Shown here: piece by piece, positions 33,402 to 43,195 of the stretch | Layout: the number at the start of each line of letters is the position of its first letter | Numbering within the stretch: the first letter of the stretch is position 1 | Source: an uncultured Bacteroidales bacterium | GTDB taxonomy: Bacteria; Bacteroidota; Bacteroidia; Bacteroidales; F082 | Assembly (NCBI GenBank): GCA_946184615.1 | Contig: CAMHFN010000005.1 | Span: forward strand, 1-64,000 | Reading direction: 5' to 3' | DNA: 64,000 nt | The notes under the pieces: generated by a model | Told to the model about the DNA's origin: nothing | What the model saw: only the letters and a program-made list of their open reading frames with translations | Databases searched by the model: none | Made by a program: the position numbers and the translations under genes

Positions 33402-36400
33402 ATGTCCACACGGCAGGTTTTGATCGGAAAAATTGAGCGTTTTGTCAGGAAGTTCTATGTGAATCGACTGATTCAAGGCGTTTTAATAGGTGCTGCCCTC
33501 TGGATTGTGTTTTATCTGCTCGTGAACACCTTGGAGTATTTTTCCTGGTTTTCACCTCGGGTGCGCTTTGCTTTGTTTTTGCTGTTGCTGGTCGGTAGTG
33601 CCGCCGTACTGGTTTTCTATGTGGTCATCCCCTTGGTTAATCTATTCCGATTCCGGAAAAAGATGTCGCACGAGCAAGCAGCTTTGCTCATCGGCCGTTT
33701 TTTTCCTGAGGTGCAAGACAAACTTCTTAACACTTTGCAGCTTGCCGATGTTTCTGACACCAATGCTTCAAACCAGCTTCTATTGGCAACCATTGAACAA
33801 CGCACCCAACAATTGGCGCCATTGCGTTTCTCCGATGCTGTCGACCTGAAGGGCAATCTTCGCTACCTTTACCTCTTCTTGGCGTTGTTAGCGGTGTTGG
33901 TGGCTTTGGTCATCTTTTTGCCTCGATTTGCCGTACAACCTACCCAACGTATTCTCAGCTATGACCAAGAGTTTGAGAAGCCCCTCCCCTTTGTTGTAAG
34001 GCTTTCCGATGAAATACTGGAGACCACTCAAGGTTCCGATGTGAAATTTGCTCTCCATGTGGAAGGCAGCCGTATCCCTGATGCTTTTTATGTAAAGAGT
34101 CCTGCTGGTCAGCAGCTCTTTGAAAAAAACTCATTGAACGACTATACTTACACGTTCCGAAATCTGTATCACGACCTTTCCTTTCAAGTGGTGGGTGGCG
34201 AGTATGTCAGTAAACCGATCCACATTATTGTGCATCCCAACCCCACGTTGCTTTCCTATCAATGTAGGGTCTCCTACCCTACTTATATCCATCGTGCCCC
34301 AGAGGTGCTGCAAGGGAAAACCCGAATCATAGTGCCGCAGGGTTCACGGCTTGCCTTTGATTTTGTGACTCGCGACAGCGATTCGGCTTTTATTTGGCAA
34401 GATTCTGTGGTGACCCCTTTAATGGTAGACCAAGGTCAATCTTCTTTTCTGATGACCGCTGCCCAATCGACTAGTTTCGACTTTGGGTGCCGCAACCGTT
34501 GGTCAGATGGCTTCGAACCGCTTCGTTTCACCATCGATGTCATTCCCGATGGCTATCCCGATATTCGTGTGGAATCGTACGATGAGGAATTGTCTAGTCA
34601 AATCTTTTTTTCAGGCCTGTTGGCAGACGATTACGGATTTACCAAATTGGTTTGTCATTGCGATATCCAGCAACCCTCGTCGCGTAAAATGGTGCTTCCC
34701 ATTGCTTTTGACCGTATGGCCACCAAAACCTCCTTTTTTTACTCCATTCATCTGGACAGTCTGGGGGTGCTTCCAGGACAACAGGTAGAAGTTTGCTTTG
34801 AAGTATGGGATAATGACGGGTTCCATGGTCCTAAGTCGAAACGCTCTGAAACCTTTGCCTATTATAAACCTTCTTTGGCAGCGCTCGATTCGGTTGCGGA
34901 ACAAGCCGAAAACGATATCATGGACCGTATGGCCCAAAATGCCGATGAAGCCCAAAAGCTTAAGGAAGACCTTGAAAAGATGCTGCAAGAGTTGACCTCC
35001 AAAAAGGAACTCGATTGGTCTGACAAAGAGAAGATTAAGGAATTACTGAAAAAGGAAGAGCAAATCGAGGAAGAATGGAACCAACTTCAAGAGGAACAGG
35101 AGAAGCTGAGCGATTTCATGAAAGAACACGACTTGGCCAATGAGGATTTACTGAAAAAGCAAGAGAAAATCAATGAATTGTTTGAAGAACTGATCCCCGA
35201 GGAATTGAAGAAAATGATGGAGGAGATCGAAAAACTGCTTGATGAAATGCCGCGTGAGAAGATGCAAGAACTCCTGCGTGATATGCAGAAAGACAACCAG
35301 AAAATGCAGGATCTGCTAGACCGTAATCTTTCCTTGTTGGAGCAGTTGAAAATGGAAAAAGAACTCAATGAGTTAGTGGAACGATTGGATGAGTTGGGTG
35401 AGCAATTAAGTACCGAAACAGACACCTTATCGGCTGAAGAAGCCAAAGAGTCGTTCGAGGAAATGATGCAGACGCTGGATAGCCTTTCGGATCGGAACGA
35501 GCAATTGAACGATCCTTTCAATATTCAAAAGGACGAGGCGCTGGAACAATCCATTGAGAACGACCTTGATCAAGGGGCGAAGAAAGACGCTGGTAGCAAA
35601 ATGCAGGAAATGGCAAACAAGATGATGATGAGTATGATGATGGGCGGACAGGAGCAAATGGCCGAAGACGCTCACCTGGTTCGTGTTTTGCTCGAAAATG
35701 TGGTCCGAGCTTCCCACCAACAGGAGTCTCTCATGGATGAACTTGGAAGAATGCGAACAGATGATCCCTCCTTGCGCGAAAAAATAGCCATTCAAAAGGA
35801 GCTTTCGTCCAACTTCAGCATGGTTGAGGATTCCCTACGGTCCATGGCCCTTAGGCAGATGTCCATCCGCAACTTTGTTTTTGAGGAGTTAGCGGTTGTC
35901 GACCAACAAACGGAACAAGCCTTGAAAAACATGAATGACCTTCGTTTTTCCATAGCAGTCAGCCACCAGCACCGTGCACTTCAATCGATGAACAACCTTT
36001 CGCTGATGTTGGCAGAGTCCTTGGATGAAATGGAACAAACCATGTCCATGTCGGGTTCGGGTTCTTCTTGCAAAAGAAAGTCGCAACCTCAACAGCAGGG
36101 CAAGAGTATGCAACAGATGCAAGATTTGCAAAGGCAGCTGGGACAACAGTTGGAGCAACTGCAAAAGCAAATGCAGCAGCAGATGCAGCCCGATGGCAGT
36201 CCTTCGATGGCTGAGGAGTTCGCTCGTATGGCTGCCGAGCAGGAGATGATCCGGCAGCAGATGCAGCAGATGCTTGATGAGATGAAGCGTAATGGTCAGA
36301 TGGGCGATGATGGCTTGAATGAGATCATCAAAGATATGGAACGTTTGGAGGAGGATATGGTAAATAAACGGGTCAACCGTCGTACGATAGAGCGCAATCA

Positions 36401-36632
36401 GCAGATTTTGTCGCGGATGCTTGAATCGGAAAAAGCTCAACAGAAACGTGAACAAGAGGAAAAACGCAAATCGAACGAATATAAAGGCTCTAAATTTGAT
36501 CGGTCCGTTGATGAATTGTTCTATCAGCAACAATTGAAGAAAAACCAAGAATTCCTACAAGAGAACCCTGTTCGTTATCAGCCGTATTATCAATCGAAAA
36601 TCAACCAGTATTACCTTAAAAAGAATCAATGA
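33402..36632 (+). CDS. DUF4175 family membrane protein with long coiled coil
   Basis: A 1076-residue protein (start ATG at 33402; an earlier TTG is not needed). Three hydrophobic helices lie near the N-terminus (about 20-45, 52-80 and 155-180). A large extracytoplasmic beta-rich part follows (~200-500). The remainder (~510-1076) is an extended coiled coil very rich in Glu, Lys, Gln and Met, including runs such as MQQMQDLQRQLGQQLEQLQ. The family is conserved in Bacteroidota upstream of ybeY and mnmG, as here, but has no known function. It probably spans the periplasm as a filament or scaffold. Two-base gap to ybeY. Confidence 0.85.
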   Translation: MSTRQVLIGKIERFVRKFYVNRLIQGVLIGAALWIVFYLLVNTLEYFSWFSPRVRFALFLLLLVGSAAVLVFYVVIPLVNLFRFRKKMSHEQAALLIGRFFPEVQDKLLNTLQLADVSDTNASNQLLLATIEQRTQQLAPLRFSDAVDLKGNLRYLYLFLALLAVLVALVIFLPRFAVQPTQRILSYDQEFEKPLPFVVRLSDEILETTQGSDVKFALHVEGSRIPDAFYVKSPAGQQLFEKNSLNDYTYTFRNLYHDLSFQVVGGEYVSKPIHIIVHPNPTLLSYQCRVSYPTYIHRAPEVLQGKTRIIVPQGSRLAFDFVTRDSDSAFIWQDSVVTPLMVDQGQSSFLMTAAQSTSFDFGCRNRWSDGFEPLRFTIDVIPDGYPDIRVESYDEELSSQIFFSGLLADDYGFTKLVCHCDIQQPSSRKMVLPIAFDRMATKTSFFYSIHLDSLGVLPGQQVEVCFEVWDNDGFHGPKSKRSETFAYYKPSLAALDSVAEQAENDIMDRMAQNADEAQKLKEDLEKMLQELTSKKELDWSDKEKIKELLKKEEQIEEEWNQLQEEQEKLSDFMKEHDLANEDLLKKQEKINELFEELIPEELKKMMEEIEKLLDEMPREKMQELLRDMQKDNQKMQDLLDRNLSLLEQLKMEKELNELVERLDELGEQLSTETDTLSAEEAKESFEEMMQTLDSLSDRNEQLNDPFNIQKDEALEQSIENDLDQGAKKDAGSKMQEMANKMMMSMMMGGQEQMAEDAHLVRVLLENVVRASHQQESLMDELGRMRTDDPSLREKIAIQKELSSNFSMVEDSLRSMALRQMSIRNFVFEELAVVDQQTEQALKNMNDLRFSIAVSHQHRALQSMNNLSLMLAESLDEMEQTMSMSGSGSSCKRKSQPQQQGKSMQQMQDLQRQLGQQLEQLQKQMQQQMQPDGSPSMAEEFARMAAEQEMIRQQMQQMLDEMKRNGQMGDDGLNEIIKDMERLEEDMVNKRVNRRTIERNQQILSRMLESEKAQQKREQEEKRKSNEYKGSKFDRSVDELFYQQQLKKNQEFLQENPVRYQPYYQSKINQYYLKKNQ

Positions 36633-36633
36633 T

Positions 36634-37071
36634 ATGATACGTTTTCAAGTGATCGATGTGATGATGCCGAATTTTGATATAGACCATGTGCGCGACTGGA
36701 TTGAAGCGGTGGTAGAGCATGGAGGATATCAGGTGGGCGAGTTGTATTATTATTTTTGCAGTGACGAGGCCTTGTTGGACATAAATCAACGTCGGTTGGG
36801 GCATGATTTCTATACGGATATTGTGACCTTCCCGATTTCGGAGGACGTGGTTTTATCCAGTGAGTTTTGTCTTAGCTTGGATCGCATTGCTGAAAATTCT
36901 CTTAACTTTGGTCGTTCATTTGAAAGTGAGTTGTTGCGGGTGATTATTCATGGGGTGCTTCATTTGATGGGGTTTGACGATCACACGGAAGAGGATCAAG
37001 CCACAATGCGTTCCAAGGAGGAAGAATGTTTGAATTTATATTATAATAAATTGATTATCAATAAAATATAA
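36634..37071 (+). CDS. ybeY: Endoribonuclease YbeY
   Basis: A 145-residue zinc-dependent endoribonuclease for 16S rRNA 3'-end maturation and ribosome quality control. The metal site His106, His110 and His116 (HGVLHLMGFDDH) keeps the spacing of the family motif HGxLHLxGYDH, with one-residue changes around it. Upstream, RRLGHDFYTDIVTFP matches the conserved strand block. It follows DUF4175 after two bases. Between its stop and mnmG lies a parS-like palindrome (37076-37091). Confidence 0.95.
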   Translation: MIRFQVIDVMMPNFDIDHVRDWIEAVVEHGGYQVGELYYYFCSDEALLDINQRRLGHDFYTDIVTFPISEDVVLSSEFCLSLDRIAENSLNFGRSFESELLRVIIHGVLHLMGFDDHTEEDQATMRSKEEECLNLYYNKLIINKI

Positions 37072-37075
37072 CAAA

Positions 37076-37091
37076 TGTTTCGTGTGAAACA
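37076..37091. promoter_or_regulatory. parS-like palindrome upstream of mnmG
   Basis: TGTTTCGTGTGAAACA matches the bacterial parS consensus TGTTTCACGTGAAACA at 14 of 16 positions; both 6-base arms are intact and the two differences are in the centre. It lies in the 28-bp gap between ybeY and mnmG. Confidence 0.55.
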
Positions 37092-37099
37092 CTGCGTTT

Positions 37100-38974
37100 A
37101 TGAAATTTGAGCAATATGACATCATTGTAGTTGGGGCGGGCCATGCTGGATGTGAGGCTGCGGCTGCGGCTGCTCGCTTGGGCAGTCGGGTTTTGTTGAT
37201 CACCATGGATCTGCGTTTGATGGCTTCCATGTCCTGTAACCCAGCGATGGGAGGAATTGCTAAGGGGCAGATTGTTCGGGAAATTGATGCCTTGGGCGGC
37301 TGTTCAGGAATGGTTTCGGACAAGACGATGATTCAATTTAGAATGTTGAATCGTTCGAAAGGACCTGCTATGTGGAGCCCGCGTTGCCAAAGTGACAAGA
37401 TGATGTTTTCGGCGGAATGGCGGAGTCAACTAGAAAAAATACCCCGTTTGGAGTTTTGGCAAGATGTGGTGGATGGTTTGCTGTTTGAAGGAGACCGGGT
37501 GTGTGGCGTGCATACTTTCATGGGTGGCGAAGTTAAGGCAAAGGCCGTTGTTTTGACTAATGGTACGTTCTTAAACGGTTTGATCCATATTGGGGAAATG
37601 CACTTTTCGGGAGGTCGTATTGGTGAACCTGCCAGTTACGGGGTGTCGGAACAGTTAAAGGAGAGAGGATTCGAGGTAAAGCGGCTGAAAACGGGAACTC
37701 CCATGCGTATTGATGGGAGGACCATCGACTTCTCAAAACTGGTGGAACAACCTGGAGATGATGAAGTGACCGGGTTTTCCTATCTCAAGCATGAACCTAT
37801 TGCCCGGCAAAGAAGCTGCTACATTGCCCGAACTTCCTTGAAAGTGCACGAAATATTAAGAAAAGGTTTTGCCTATTCGCCGATGTTCTCGGGTAGGATT
37901 CAAGGGGTAGGGCCTCGCTATTGTCCCAGCATTGAAGATAAAATAGAACGATTCTCCGATAAAGACTCGCATCAATTGTTTGTGGAGCCCGAAGGGTGGA
38001 CCACCCAAGAGTATTATTTGAATGGCTTCAGCTCTTCTTTGCCCGATACGATTCAGTACGAGGCTTTACGTGCGATTGAGGGGTTTGAAAACGCGAAAAT
38101 ATTCCGTCCTGGATATGCCATCGAATATGATTATTTCCCACCAGTACAACTCCATCATTCCTTAGAAACACGGCAAGTACATGGATTGTTTTTTGCTGGA
38201 CAAATCAATGGTACTACGGGATATGAAGAAGCCGCCTGTCAAGGTTTGATGGCGGGTATCAACGCCCATCAATTGATCCATGACCATGATCCTTTGGTGT
38301 TATCTCGCTCAGAAGCTTATATCGGGGTGCTAATCGATGATTTAATTACAAAGGGGGTTGACGAACCCTACCGTATGTTCACAAGTCGGGCCGAATACCG
38401 TATCCTCTTGCGGCAAGATAATGCCGATGCCCGCCTTACAGAGAAATCCTATCAACTGGGTCTGGCCAGTGAAGAGCGATACCAACACTATCTGGAAAAG
38501 AAAGCAATCGTCGAAGAAATGATGGAATTTTTGAATCATACCAGCGTTACTCCTGACCAAATCAATGGTTTTTTGGAATCCTTCGGAACTTCCCCGTTGT
38601 CGCAACGTGCTAAATTGGGTTATGTGTTGCTTCGTCCGCAGTTGAATCTTTTTGATATGATTCAAACCTTGGATTTTCTGTCTGATAAATATAACTTGAA
38701 AGATCGTTTCGTCCGAGAATGTGTTCAAGAAGCTGAAATATTGATTAAATACGATGGTTATATCAACAAAGAACAAGATTTGGCAGAAAAACTGAATCGT
38801 TTGGACTATGTGAAACTCCCTCGTGACCTTGATTATCATACCTTGACATCGCTTTCATTCGAAGCGCGCGAAAAACTCAATAAATACCAACCAGAAACCC
38901 TCGGTCAAGCCAGTCGCATCAGCGGAATCTCGCCAGCCGATATTTCTGTATTAGCCATATTTTTAGGAAGATAG
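37100..38974 (+). CDS. mnmG: tRNA uridine-5-carboxymethylaminomethyl(34) synthesis enzyme MnmG
   Basis: A 624-residue FAD protein that, with MnmE, modifies the wobble uridine of certain tRNAs. The dinucleotide fold is at the very start (YDIIVVGAGHAGCEAAAAAARLG), followed by SCNPAMGGIAKGQIVREIDALGG, a family hallmark. FLNGLIHIGEMHFSGGRIGEPAS, TGTPMRID and GQINGTTGYEEAACQGLMAG are also diagnostic. The C-terminal helical MnmE-binding domain ends GQASRISGISPADISVLAIFLGR. Length is standard. In many bacteria mnmG is next to the origin and the par genes; here the gene is bracketed by two parS-like sites (37076-37091 and 38980-38993). Confidence 0.97.
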   Translation: MKFEQYDIIVVGAGHAGCEAAAAAARLGSRVLLITMDLRLMASMSCNPAMGGIAKGQIVREIDALGGCSGMVSDKTMIQFRMLNRSKGPAMWSPRCQSDKMMFSAEWRSQLEKIPRLEFWQDVVDGLLFEGDRVCGVHTFMGGEVKAKAVVLTNGTFLNGLIHIGEMHFSGGRIGEPASYGVSEQLKERGFEVKRLKTGTPMRIDGRTIDFSKLVEQPGDDEVTGFSYLKHEPIARQRSCYIARTSLKVHEILRKGFAYSPMFSGRIQGVGPRYCPSIEDKIERFSDKDSHQLFVEPEGWTTQEYYLNGFSSSLPDTIQYEALRAIEGFENAKIFRPGYAIEYDYFPPVQLHHSLETRQVHGLFFAGQINGTTGYEEAACQGLMAGINAHQLIHDHDPLVLSRSEAYIGVLIDDLITKGVDEPYRMFTSRAEYRILLRQDNADARLTEKSYQLGLASEERYQHYLEKKAIVEEMMEFLNHTSVTPDQINGFLESFGTSPLSQRAKLGYVLLRPQLNLFDMIQTLDFLSDKYNLKDRFVRECVQEAEILIKYDGYINKEQDLAEKLNRLDYVKLPRDLDYHTLTSLSFEAREKLNKYQPETLGQASRISGISPADISVLAIFLGR

Positions 38975-38979
38975 CTCAT

Positions 38980-38993
38980 TGTTTCACGTGAAA
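38980..38993. promoter_or_regulatory. parS-like palindrome downstream of mnmG
   Basis: TGTTTCACGTGAAA contains the full 12-bp palindrome TTTCACGTGAAA of parS; an extra A then displaces the terminal CA of the consensus. It lies between mnmG and the methyltransferase gene. Confidence 0.6.
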
Positions 38994-39003
38994 ACATCCC
39001 ATT

Positions 39004-39873
39004 ATGAATACTTGCCCCTGGTGCGGATCAACCAACGATAACACCGTTTTGGAACTGAAAGATTATTTTCTGTCTAAAGAAGATTTCAAAATATCAGAAT
39101 GCCCTCATTGTGGACTACGTTTTACAATCCCACGTCCTGCACCGGAGGTAATCGGAAAATACTATCAAAGCGAAGCATACTATAGTCATCAAATCAATAA
39201 TAAAGGTTTTATTCCGCAAGTATATGAATTTATAAAAACCTTTAATATCAAGCGTAAAACTCAACTTGCCATAGGCGGACTTCCCCCAGGTCGTTTGCTG
39301 GATATTGGTTGCGGAGTTGGAGATTTTTTGGTACAAATTCAAAATCAGGGATGGGGTGTCCAAGGTGTTGAACCCTCTGAAGATGCAAAAAAAATTGCTG
39401 AAACTCGTTTGGGTTTCTGTCCCCAAGCTCCAACCGACTATGCTCTTTTTGAGGACAACTCTTTTGACGTGATTACGATGTGGCATGTGTTGGAGCATGT
39501 AGATGATCTCCATTTTCAGACATCTGAAATTGTTCGTCTCCTTAAGCCTGGAGGACGACTTATCCTAGCACTCCCTAACTTTCAATCGTTTGATTGTCAA
39601 TATTATAAGGACAAATGGGCTGCTTGGGACGTTCCTAGGCATTTGAATCATTTTGCGCCCGACACCCTTCGGAACATTATGACCTCTCTTGGTTTTCAAG
39701 TAATTGACACTCAAAGACTTATTTGGGATGCCTATTATATCTCCTATATGAGTGAGCGCTTCCTTGGTCATTCTCTTCCATTGGTTCGTGGCGCGTGGAT
39801 TGGACTACGATCCAATTGGATGGCCCGGAAAACCGGAATGTATTCCAGTTTGGTGTATCGTTTTATGAAGTAA
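39004..39873 (+). CDS. SAM-dependent methyltransferase with N-terminal zinc ribbon
   Basis: A 289-residue protein. Cys4, Cys7, Cys33 and Cys36 (CPWC ... CPHC) form a zinc ribbon followed by LRFTIPRPAPEVIGKYY. A class I methyltransferase fold has motif I LLDIGCGVGDFL, motif II GVEPSEDA, and the post-motif FEDNSFDVITMWHVLEHVDD. The C-terminal LKPGGRLILALPN is typical. This two-part layout (zinc ribbon plus Methyltransf_23) is seen in Bacteroidota next to mnmG and in sugar-methylation clusters. Substrate unknown; modification of a sugar nucleotide or polyketide-like acceptor is possible. Confidence 0.85.
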   Translation: MNTCPWCGSTNDNTVLELKDYFLSKEDFKISECPHCGLRFTIPRPAPEVIGKYYQSEAYYSHQINNKGFIPQVYEFIKTFNIKRKTQLAIGGLPPGRLLDIGCGVGDFLVQIQNQGWGVQGVEPSEDAKKIAETRLGFCPQAPTDYALFEDNSFDVITMWHVLEHVDDLHFQTSEIVRLLKPGGRLILALPNFQSFDCQYYKDKWAAWDVPRHLNHFAPDTLRNIMTSLGFQVIDTQRLIWDAYYISYMSERFLGHSLPLVRGAWIGLRSNWMARKTGMYSSLVYRFMK

Positions 39874-39887
39874 TATGAATTGCGGTT

Positions 39888-42800
39888 ATGAATCACACGC
39901 GAAATAATAGAGATGTTTTGTCTTGGGTGCTTGGTGCCCTGGTGGTGTTTTTTGGCCTTTTTTTCGTTTTTCACATTTTTTCATTTACCCCTGTTTCGCA
40001 TCGTTTGTTTTCCAAACGGGTGCAAAAAGCCGTGATTAACGAGGATCGTATTTTGCAAAAATCCAAAACAGATCTTATCAATGCCCTCAACTCCTTTGGC
40101 GAAACCTATGATTTTCTATCTCTTGACCCGGTTCTTCCCACGAATGTCGGAGCCTATATCTTTAAGAAAGATACCTTGGTCTATTGGAATAACAACTTGA
40201 TCGAGCCTCGAGTGCTGCGGAAAAGAGTAGGGGAATCGTGCGATACCATCGTCAATGTGAATTCGGGCGACTTTATCATTACCTCCAGCCCATGCGGAGC
40301 TTATTCTTTTTACTTGTTCTCCTTAATCAACACAACCTATCCCGTTGAAAACAAATACTTTTCGAATCGATTTCTGCCCGCTTTGGGTCAACATAAAATC
40401 AAATTTGGAGATTCTTTGGCGCAAGAATCGTTTCCGGTTTACTCGCAATCCAACAAACTGCTCTCTTATTTTACTATCGAATTCCCTGCTTTTGGTCACT
40501 CTACCAACTTGTCTTTACTGGTGCTTTGTGGCATCCTGATGTCATTAAGTCTCTATTTGTTTGTTGTTCGTCGTGTCCTTCTGAAGAGATCCCCGAAAAA
40601 AACACCGACAAAACAACCGTTTATCTTTACCGTTTTGGCTTTTGTGCTGGTGTTAGTTGTGGTGTATTTTGTTTTCAGTTCTTTGTTCCGCTATGGGTTT
40701 AGCCAGAATTTCTTCATACCGGAGGGAATGCGGATAGACTATTGTTTTTTTGCCTTGTTTTTTTGCTGCCTTGCCTTGGTAACTTTGGCATTATGGCTAC
40801 GCCGACTCATAGGAGCTTGGATACAACGCCGTAACGAAACCCTCCTCATGATCGGCCAGCTCGTGTTTTGGGGGTTGCTGCTTACCTTGATTTACAACAG
40901 GGAATACACTCGTTACGAGAACCGTCAGATTCAGGAATTGGCCCAAGAGCTTTCTTTAGAACGTGATACGATTTTTGAACAGTCTTATCAACATTTTTTG
41001 GACGAAACCCAAACAGACACCATCTTTAATAGCATGATTTTTTCCGATGACGTGATGGAAGAAGTGGCACAGGATTACATGCACAATTTTCTCTTCGACT
41101 CAGTGATTAACAAATACAATGTGTCGTTGACGCTTTGTGTACCCGACCAGGAACTCATCATACAGCCTTTCAATTTTGTGACGGATTGTGAGAGTTATTT
41201 TCAAGAAAAAATCAAAGACAATCGAGGTGTAAACCTAGGTGATGGCCTTTGGTTAATGGACGACAACACGCTTGATCCTGGCTATCTGTCTACCCTTACC
41301 TTAAGAGCCTTTGATACCTTGGTCGGGACGGTGTTTCTCGAATTCTCGAAACCTATTGCTCCACAAGGCTTTGGATTGCCTAAGATCCTTCAAGACGATC
41401 ATAACACGATGCTTTTAAAATCGTCGGTGGCTAGTTACCGTGATAGCTTGCTCGTTTATAAATTCGGGTCGTATGTTTTCCCCAATTTCCTCTCGGATTA
41501 CAAGCGGCCATTCAATGAGTTTAGCTACGGGCGAAAAATGAAACATTATGTGTATCGTGTCGATGAAAACCGCGTATTGGCCATTACCCTTGAACGGCGC
41601 GACTGGATGGAGATGACATCACCTTTTGTGGTGTTTTTCGGATTGTTGCTGGTGCTGTATCTTCTCATTTATTTTGTTGGCCGAAATTCCCATAGACCCT
41701 CTTTGTTCAGGGCCTTGAGCAGTCGTTTCCAAATGCTGGTGTTGATCGCTTTGGGAATCTCTTTTTTGGTGTTTGGTCCCTTGTCGGTAATTTACCTTCG
41801 TTCCTTTTATGCCCAAAAGACCAACGAAGCGCATTATGAACGCATCCGCACCCTTTCGCTTAACATCACTAGCGAGGTCGATTTCTCCTTCCTAAAACAA
41901 CCTGGGTTTAAAACCACACTTGATGAAATCTTGCATCGGTATTCAGAGACCTTTTTCACCGACATCAACGTGTATGGTGTCAACGGAAAACTGCTAGCCA
42001 CAACAACGCCCGAGTTGCTCGATATGCACTTGCAATCCTCGCTAATGAATGCAGATGCTTTCCATAACATGCAAGGGGAGAAGCTGCTTTATTACACCCA
42101 GGAAGAACACTTAGGTAATGCGGTGTACCAATCTTCGTATCTAGCCATACAGGACTATTGGGGCAATACTCTGGCCTACCTGAATACCCCCTTCTTCTCT
42201 AGCCAGTCAGACCTCGGATCGGAGATCCTGAATTATGTGTTAACCTATATCAACTTCATTCTGTTGATCAGCTTGGTTTTCTTCACCATAGTGTTGTTTC
42301 TGACACGGAAAATCACCGACCCCTTGGTGCGACTTCAAGAAAAGATGCGTCAAATAGACATCACCAAGCCAAATGAGCAGTTGGAATGGAAGAGCAAGGA
42401 CGAGATTGGCGCGTTGATTAACCAATACAATTTATTGGTGGTGGAACTGGAGAAGAGTGCTGCCGAGTTGCGCCGTACCGCAGCAGAGTCGGCTTGGCGA
42501 GGTGTGGCCCGACAGGTGGCGCATGAAATTAAGAACTCCCTGACCCCGATGCGACTCAGCGTGCAATTGTTACAACGGTCGGCCGAACAACATGGCGAAT
42601 TGGACGAGCGCCTCCAACGGACCACTAGCACGTTGTTGGACCAGATCGACGCGCTCTCTGATATCGCTTCCTCGTTCTCACAGTATGCCAAGTTGCCAGT
42701 GAACAACTCACAGCCATTCGATTTGTCTGAATTGGTTGGCAATTTGGTGAATCTCTATAACAATATCGACAATATTGATTTTCAATATCTTGTCGATTCA

Positions 42801-43151
42801 GGAGTGGATTATACCTTCCATGGTGATAAGACCAATCTACACAGTGCCATCGGCAATATCATCAAGAATGCCACACAAGCCATTGGTTTGAAACCCAACG
42901 GTAGGATAGAAGTGTCACTGAAATCCCGTGACACGACCTTTGTCATTGTGGTGAATGATAATGGCAAAGGCATCAAAGAAGAAGACAAAAAGATGATCTT
43001 TTTACCTAACTTCACGACCAAAACGGGAGGTTCTGGCGTGGGATTGTCCCTTGCCTACAACATCATCCATTCCTTGGGAGGCACGATCACATTTGAAAGT
43101 CAAGAAGGGGTGGGGACTGAGTTCGTGATTACTTTACCGCGTGTGGTCTAA
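39888..43151 (+). CDS. NtrY-like membrane sensor histidine kinase
   Basis: A 1087-residue inner-membrane kinase. Several membrane helices are spread over the N-terminal two thirds (about 15-40, 205-225, 245-265, 285-335, 580-600, 620-645, 785-810) with extracytoplasmic sensor segments between. A HAMP linker follows the last helix (LTRKITDPLVRLQEKMRQID). The kinase core has the phospho-acceptor His879 in VARQVAHEIKNSLTPMRLS, the N box NIIKNATQAI, the G1 box DNGKGIKEED, and the G2 box GGSGVGLSLAYNII. The sequence around the His resembles NtrY. No response regulator is adjacent, so its partner is elsewhere. The signal is unknown. Confidence 0.9.
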   Translation: MNHTRNNRDVLSWVLGALVVFFGLFFVFHIFSFTPVSHRLFSKRVQKAVINEDRILQKSKTDLINALNSFGETYDFLSLDPVLPTNVGAYIFKKDTLVYWNNNLIEPRVLRKRVGESCDTIVNVNSGDFIITSSPCGAYSFYLFSLINTTYPVENKYFSNRFLPALGQHKIKFGDSLAQESFPVYSQSNKLLSYFTIEFPAFGHSTNLSLLVLCGILMSLSLYLFVVRRVLLKRSPKKTPTKQPFIFTVLAFVLVLVVVYFVFSSLFRYGFSQNFFIPEGMRIDYCFFALFFCCLALVTLALWLRRLIGAWIQRRNETLLMIGQLVFWGLLLTLIYNREYTRYENRQIQELAQELSLERDTIFEQSYQHFLDETQTDTIFNSMIFSDDVMEEVAQDYMHNFLFDSVINKYNVSLTLCVPDQELIIQPFNFVTDCESYFQEKIKDNRGVNLGDGLWLMDDNTLDPGYLSTLTLRAFDTLVGTVFLEFSKPIAPQGFGLPKILQDDHNTMLLKSSVASYRDSLLVYKFGSYVFPNFLSDYKRPFNEFSYGRKMKHYVYRVDENRVLAITLERRDWMEMTSPFVVFFGLLLVLYLLIYFVGRNSHRPSLFRALSSRFQMLVLIALGISFLVFGPLSVIYLRSFYAQKTNEAHYERIRTLSLNITSEVDFSFLKQPGFKTTLDEILHRYSETFFTDINVYGVNGKLLATTTPELLDMHLQSSLMNADAFHNMQGEKLLYYTQEEHLGNAVYQSSYLAIQDYWGNTLAYLNTPFFSSQSDLGSEILNYVLTYINFILLISLVFFTIVLFLTRKITDPLVRLQEKMRQIDITKPNEQLEWKSKDEIGALINQYNLLVVELEKSAAELRRTAAESAWRGVARQVAHEIKNSLTPMRLSVQLLQRSAEQHGELDERLQRTTSTLLDQIDALSDIASSFSQYAKLPVNNSQPFDLSELVGNLVNLYNNIDNIDFQYLVDSGVDYTFHGDKTNLHSAIGNIIKNATQAIGLKPNGRIEVSLKSRDTTFVIVVNDNGKGIKEEDKKMIFLPNFTTKTGGSGVGLSLAYNIIHSLGGTITFESQEGVGTEFVITLPRVV

Positions 43152-43162
43152 AATAATAATCC

Positions 43163-43170
43163 TATTTTTG
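43163..43170 (+). promoter_or_regulatory. Candidate -7 box of the flippase-dut-TPR operon
   Basis: TATTTTTG, full TAnnTTTG match, 25 bases before the flippase ATG. No TTG at -33. Confidence 0.4.
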
Positions 43171-43195
43171 CGTTTGAAAAAAGAAAAGTTGGACT

